NCBI GenBank assembly: GCA_013399305.1
Contig: VXAI01000087.1
Location: forward strand, 1,161,790 to 1,225,789
From: Rostratula benghalensis
Taxonomy: Eukaryota > Chordata > Aves > Charadriiformes > Rostratulidae
Length of the DNA stretch: 64,000 nucleotides
Direction of reading: 5' to 3'
The notes beneath the pieces were generated by a model. That model was not told the origin of the DNA. It saw nothing but the letters and a program-made list of their open reading frames with translations, and searched no databases. Positions 55,601-61,600 of this stretch are shown piece by piece (position 1 is the stretch's first letter; each line of letters starts with the position of its first letter). Both the position numbers and the translations under genes were made by a program.

Positions 55601-58600
55601 TGCTAAAACACTCCTGCCCAAGTACCTCACACTTCCTCTCTTTGACTTAATAGTAAGATATCCATGCTCTTAACCTCATTCAACTTTACAAACCTACCTC
55701 CTGGTCGCAAAAAACTGGAATCCTGATGCTACTTTTAAACAGTCACCACGACCAGGAATCAGCAACTCTTTTTTTTCCAAAAGAGGAATCAGCACAGAGA
55801 TCTGGAAAAGAAAATTTATAAAGTTTTGGTGGGTTTTTTTGTGAGGCTGTAATGGACAGCATACCCATGCACGTTCATGTCACACTGGAGATGCCAGAGC
55901 ACTTCCACTGAGCACCACTACGTTGTCAGCAACTGCCATTCCCACAGATTGCAATTCCAAAGTGATGCCAACAGGAACTGCAGAGTCCTCCGCAATTTTA
56001 ATCAGCAGTGGAAGTCACAGGTGTAATATTTTTACCTATCTTCTTTCTTCAGTTTTCAGACTTAACGATAAAAGAATGGAAATTACAATCTTTACACTAC
56101 AAATCAAAACTAATTATTATGAATTATTAGACACTTTTGCATCAGAAGCCTTGTTTTCTTTATCTGCCTGAACAAAGATGATCTGCTTCTCAAATATGTC
56201 ATTCTCAAACATCACTGGTTTTCAGTGTATACCCTGTTATCCCCAGGAGAATTTGGTATCTCTTTAAAGAACCTATCCTTCCATGTAGAAGGACAGTAAT
56301 AATGGTGGAGGGAGGAAAAGGGAGGTAGAACCAAATTATCCCTCAGCACAGAGGGAGGCAAGGATGGAGACTTTGACATGGAGAAAGGAGGCAGGATGCC
56401 TGCAGGGAGGACCTGAAGGAAGGGAGAGATGAATGCAGGATATTACTCAGGGCATGCTTCTGATGAGTGCAACGAGCTGAGCCCACAGAAGCAAATAAGT
56501 GTGTGACCCTCTGGCAGTGAAAAACTGTCTAGTATACTCAAGCAGTGTTTCTTGGCTTTCTTAGAAATTCCCTGTATTTCAGAAGCCTGGAACTCATTAA
56601 ACAAGCTGTCGGGTTATTTAGCCACACAAGGGGTGCTTTACAGATCAGATATGAAAGAAAACAACTATCTGCAGAATGTCCAGCACATCTGTACAGCAAA
56701 ACACCCCTACGACATCGTTCTCGCAGAAGACATACTTTCAGCAGCCAAAGCTTCAAAAGGGAAGGATGACAGTCCAACAAGTCATTCTGGAGCTGAAAAC
56801 AGGAGATCTGTTAAAGCCTGTAGTGCTTAATGTAGCAACACGTTTTTAAATATCCAAGCCAGATATAAGAAACGCGTAAGAAAGAAGAATAAAACTAAAA
56901 AGACACACAACGCCACACTTAAATCTTTTTAACAGCATCACTCTAATACAGTGATGATATTCTGTGGTGTTTGGGGCCACATTTGTTTACAGAAATGAAA
57001 ACATGATTTAAAAGGACACATAGCTCGTTGTCAACGTCAATTCAAATCTGCAGAGTGAAATTTGGCATCAGTGGCAGTGTCACAAGTACTCCAAAAACAA
57101 AGCCAAAAACTAATGTGGTGTGCTAATAGGTGAAGGAAGACAAACAGGTAATTCTTCCTAGCCCCTTTTAAAGGGGCTGGGTTTTCAGCATGCTGCTGCA
57201 GAACTCATCGTGGTTAGACTCCAAAAATCACTAGAACGTGCCTTTAACACCAGTATGTTACAGCAAACATGAACCTACATACCACATCCAGAGGAGCATA
57301 ATCAATATCCTCCAGAAGTATCCAATGACCTTTGGTAACAGCTTGTGTCAAGGTTCCAGGTTGCCAGACAAACTCCCCTGGTACGTCTGTACAACGATAC
57401 ATGCCAAGCAGGGTCTACGATGGAAACAAGCAGTAAATCAGAGAGCTGTTCATGACACCCCTTAAAATCTCAGGGTATAAACGTACAAAAATGACCAAAG
57501 TTGGTATACAAGTAACACTTGCTCAGCTTCCACATTAATAAACAATTCATCTGGTAATCTCTGCTCAGAATTACACTTTTTTAAAGTAAATGAAAAAAAA
57601 TAAATAAAATACACCCCTCCACATCTGTGATAATCTAACTGAAACATAGTAATTAAAATGAACCAGGTAATTGGAAGTGAATTTACAAACCTGTGCCACC
57701 ATAATTAACAATCAACAGCAGAGCACAGAAAACTGTCTAGGGTTGCACTGAACTTTATATTATGTTTTTGAAAAGCCTGTGACTTAGCTAGCAAGAGGAA
57801 TTACAAAGCAAGTTATTCAAAGATACAAAACCAGTCAAGTGTTGCTTCCCCATGAAGTTGTAGCTTCCACATTTAAGCATGCCTTAAACAACTCAGTTTA
57901 CAGTTTTACTACTGCGTATTTTGTACTTTGAACTTTATCACTTTTTCTTAACATGGTGCTCTTACTCATGTGTGGAGGACCGTTATGAGATGATGAAATC
58001 ACCTGCTCTATGCAAGTAAAGCAGCACTTGTGCACGTTAACAAAAACCTTCAGATAGCACTTCTGGTAGATAATAACCACCTTTAAAAACTAAATATAAA
58101 TTGAGCCAAAGAACATAAGTCAGTTCAGGGTCAGAAGTTATGTATTCAAAACCAAAAGAATGTGAAATTCTGTAAAACCTGTGGTTTTATCTCTACAGGT
58201 AGAGCTAGATCACTATAATCTAAGTACAAGTGTCCTCACCATTACAGGATCTTACTTCATTTCACCTTTACCACAAAGAGGTGGGGTCAGATTAAACTGA
58301 CACCAGCTCTGTTAAAACAAAAGTGTCTTTACAGCCTTTGTCAGCTGCTCACCTCATTTCCAATCTTTTTATTTTTTAGAAATAAAAAAAATATAATTAA
58401 AAAAAAAAACCAAAATGGGGCTCTTCCACATAGATAAAACACAAACTGAATGAAACATATACAGCAAAATTATGCACAGAATTTAAAAACTACTGAACCT
58501 TAACTGTGAGTTTTCTTCAGATTTATTTATTCTCCTCAGTAGTAAGACCAATACTACAAAGCTGGGGGTTGTATAAAGTTAGACATCCTATTGGAACATT

Positions 58601-61600
58601 AAATCCATGCTTTGAGTAAAAATTACATCTGAACATCTCACAATAAAATAACTTCACAAGTTACCTTACTATCGGTTTGGTCTCCAAGCTGGACTTTCAA
58701 AATATGAGGAGGCTTTGCTCTTCCTGTTACAGCTGCTAAATATTCGATTAAAGAAGTTTTGCCACATCCTATTGGTCCTTCTAATAAAACAGGACGCTGA
58801 TATGCTACAGCAATAGCAAGGTTTTGAAGATTTGCAAAGGCAGATTCAACCAAAACAAAATGGCTGGTGTTATTTTCCTGTTCAAACATAAAATTTAAGT
58901 TACTACATTCAAATTGTTACCTTTTTTTTTTTTACAGGTTGTACAACACAGAACAATTAGGAAAGTAAGTCTGACAACTAGAAAATTTTGGCCTGCAGAT
59001 CTGTCAACACATATCAAATAAAATAAAGGATTCCAAAGCTGTATTTAATGACAGATATTAAAATAGATTTCATCAGAAACCTATTATAGGTGAAACACTT
59101 AATAAAGTGTATGTACAATTTGTTCCCAAAGGGAGTTCACACTAAGTACAGGCATAGTAACTATTCAATCATAACACATGTCAATCAACTACAATTTGTA
59201 ATATAGGAGAAATTAAGTCATCAGAATGGGTGCGAGTCGCAGAACAAATCAAACAGCAGTTAGATTCAGATGATGCAAATATGAATATTAACTGTTGTAT
59301 TTACTTCTTTCTGCACGGGCCAAAACATAAAATTATCAAACTCAATGCATGGGAAAAAAAAAAAAAAAGGTAAATTCTGTAACATTTTAGTTTTATTCAA
59401 AATGCAATGAATGAATTAATCAATGTCAAATATTTTTGTTGTCCCACAGTCACTTATATTTCAGTTATGTCAATATATAGCACAAAAATTAGTGCTTTCT
59501 TGCGGAAGGATACAGACAAAAGAAAACAGAGTACATACACTGAAAGAAGTGTCTTCTATTTAAGTTTGATCTTCTTTTCAGATACAGTTGCACGTACTGG
59601 TAACAGAGAACTGGTAACAAGGCAAGTTTATAGAAGAGTACCTGCTCTCCCTCACAGTTTCCTCCTACCTCTTCATCAGACCTCCTCAGCTGCAAGTGGA
59701 ACCTTCCCTGCGTAACTGGAACTACACTGTGTACCAGATCAGTGAAATACCTGTAGCTACTAAAAAAATAAAAGCATGCCTTTTGGGAAGTTGTCTCCTC
59801 CCTATCCTTTCAGCAATCCAGCCCAGCTGCAGCAGCAATGACACCGACACAGGAGCAAGAATCTCCTTGAACAGCTCTACAACTTCCACTGCTGCAATGA
59901 ATTTCAAAGCACACCCTCAATCCTATTTAAAAAAAGCTAGAACACAGCAAATTCAAGTAGAGAAGTTGGGGGAAGGGGGAGAATATGGGAGAAAATTGCT
60001 CTTTTGTTACTTCTGCTACTCAAGAAATTCTGGACGTAGGTAAACCTCATTTATTTCTTTCTCCTTTATTTACAGAATAATCACAGAATGATATGTGGTT
60101 GGAAGGGACCTCTGGAGATCATCTAGTCCAACCCCCCTGTCAAAGCAGGTCCATCTACAGCAGGTCTCACAGGTACATCTCCAGGCGGGTTTGGAATGTC
60201 TCCAGAGATGGAGACTCCACCTGCTCTCCAGGAAGCCTGTTCCAGGGCACTGCCACCCTCAAAGTCAAGAAGTTCTTTCTCATCTTTAGATGGAACTACT
60301 TATGTTCAAATTTGTGCCTGCTACTTTTTGTCCTGTCTCTAGGCACCACTGAAAAAAGACTGGCCCTATCCTCCTGACACCCACCCTTGAAGTATTTATA
60401 GGTGTTGATCAGATCCCCCTCAGTCTTCTCTTCTTCAGAGTATGAAGACCCAAGTGCTTCAGACTTTCCTCATGAGAGATGTTCTAGGCCCCTCATCTTT
60501 GTATCACATTGCTTTGTAGATCAGTGTCACAAAAATTAAATAGAAATATTTGCTGAGAGCCAAAACTGTACATAAATGAGATAAACAGTTAATAATACTG
60601 GCTGCAGCTACAAAATCTGAATAGTTCAAGATGAACATCACCTCAGAGAAAAAGGCTATTGTTTCCTCAGAAATGTTTATGCCCTTGACGGACTTCCTAA
60701 AACTGTAAGGTACCATATTCTGCATTAAACTTCACTCAAGTGGAGAAAGTAAGTTCTTGCTCACCTCCTCACCCCTTTTGCTGCCTTCTAGACGAGTAAG
60801 CAGCAGCCTTTGTCTTTATAGCACAAAAAAATACTTCATGTAGGCCAAAGGAACTGGGCCAGATCCTGGCTTCACTCGGCTATGGAATATCACCCTAACT
60901 TAGACTGGAGATACTATGTAAGGCTGAACATTCTCTAGTAATATGTTTGTAAGAACCACTACATGAAGATAAAATTTCCCAATACTATTAGACCTTCACT
61001 ACTTCATTCCACTGCAGAGCTTCCTTGTGGTGTCTGCATTATGCAAGGCCAGCTTATAGCACACATCAAGAAAGCTAAAAATACACACATTACCCGAAGT
61101 ATCTCAATACCTTTTAAGCAGGATATAAACTCAGTTGACCCTATCTAGGGATTCTTAAAAAAAAATTTAAAAAAATATTTTAAAAGGTACAGATTAACCC
61201 TGGGTTACATACCTGCTCTTCAGAACCAAGTTGTAGTCTAGGCAGCACAATACCACATACAGCTACTACATTTGCAGAGAGGTCGCCTGATACAATATGT
61301 CCTTGTGTATATTGCAGTTCCTTCTCCTTTTGCCAAAATGAGGAGTCTGGATTGACCAAAACAAGGGCTTGTTCCACATTCTGCTGCTGAGATTCTTCTA
61401 GCAGCCTGTAAAATCCATGTTTATTAACTCAACTGAAAGCCATCAACAAAAAACAAATAGTGTTCAGTATTTTAGAAGTTCTTACTTTAGCCTGAAATGT
61501 ATCAGCTCTTCGGGATTAAATATCTTCTTCAGGAAAGATAATTTATGCTCATCATTCATGCATGTAACCAGAGCAAGACAATTTGAAGTATACCTACAAA

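Noticed and set aside
56948..57030. GTGATGA motif suggesting a C/D box snoRNA
   Set aside because: It is on the strand opposite to the host gene, has no D box at proper distance and no terminal stem.
60093..60377. Plus-strand open frame
   Set aside because: Complement of a CR1 3' end.
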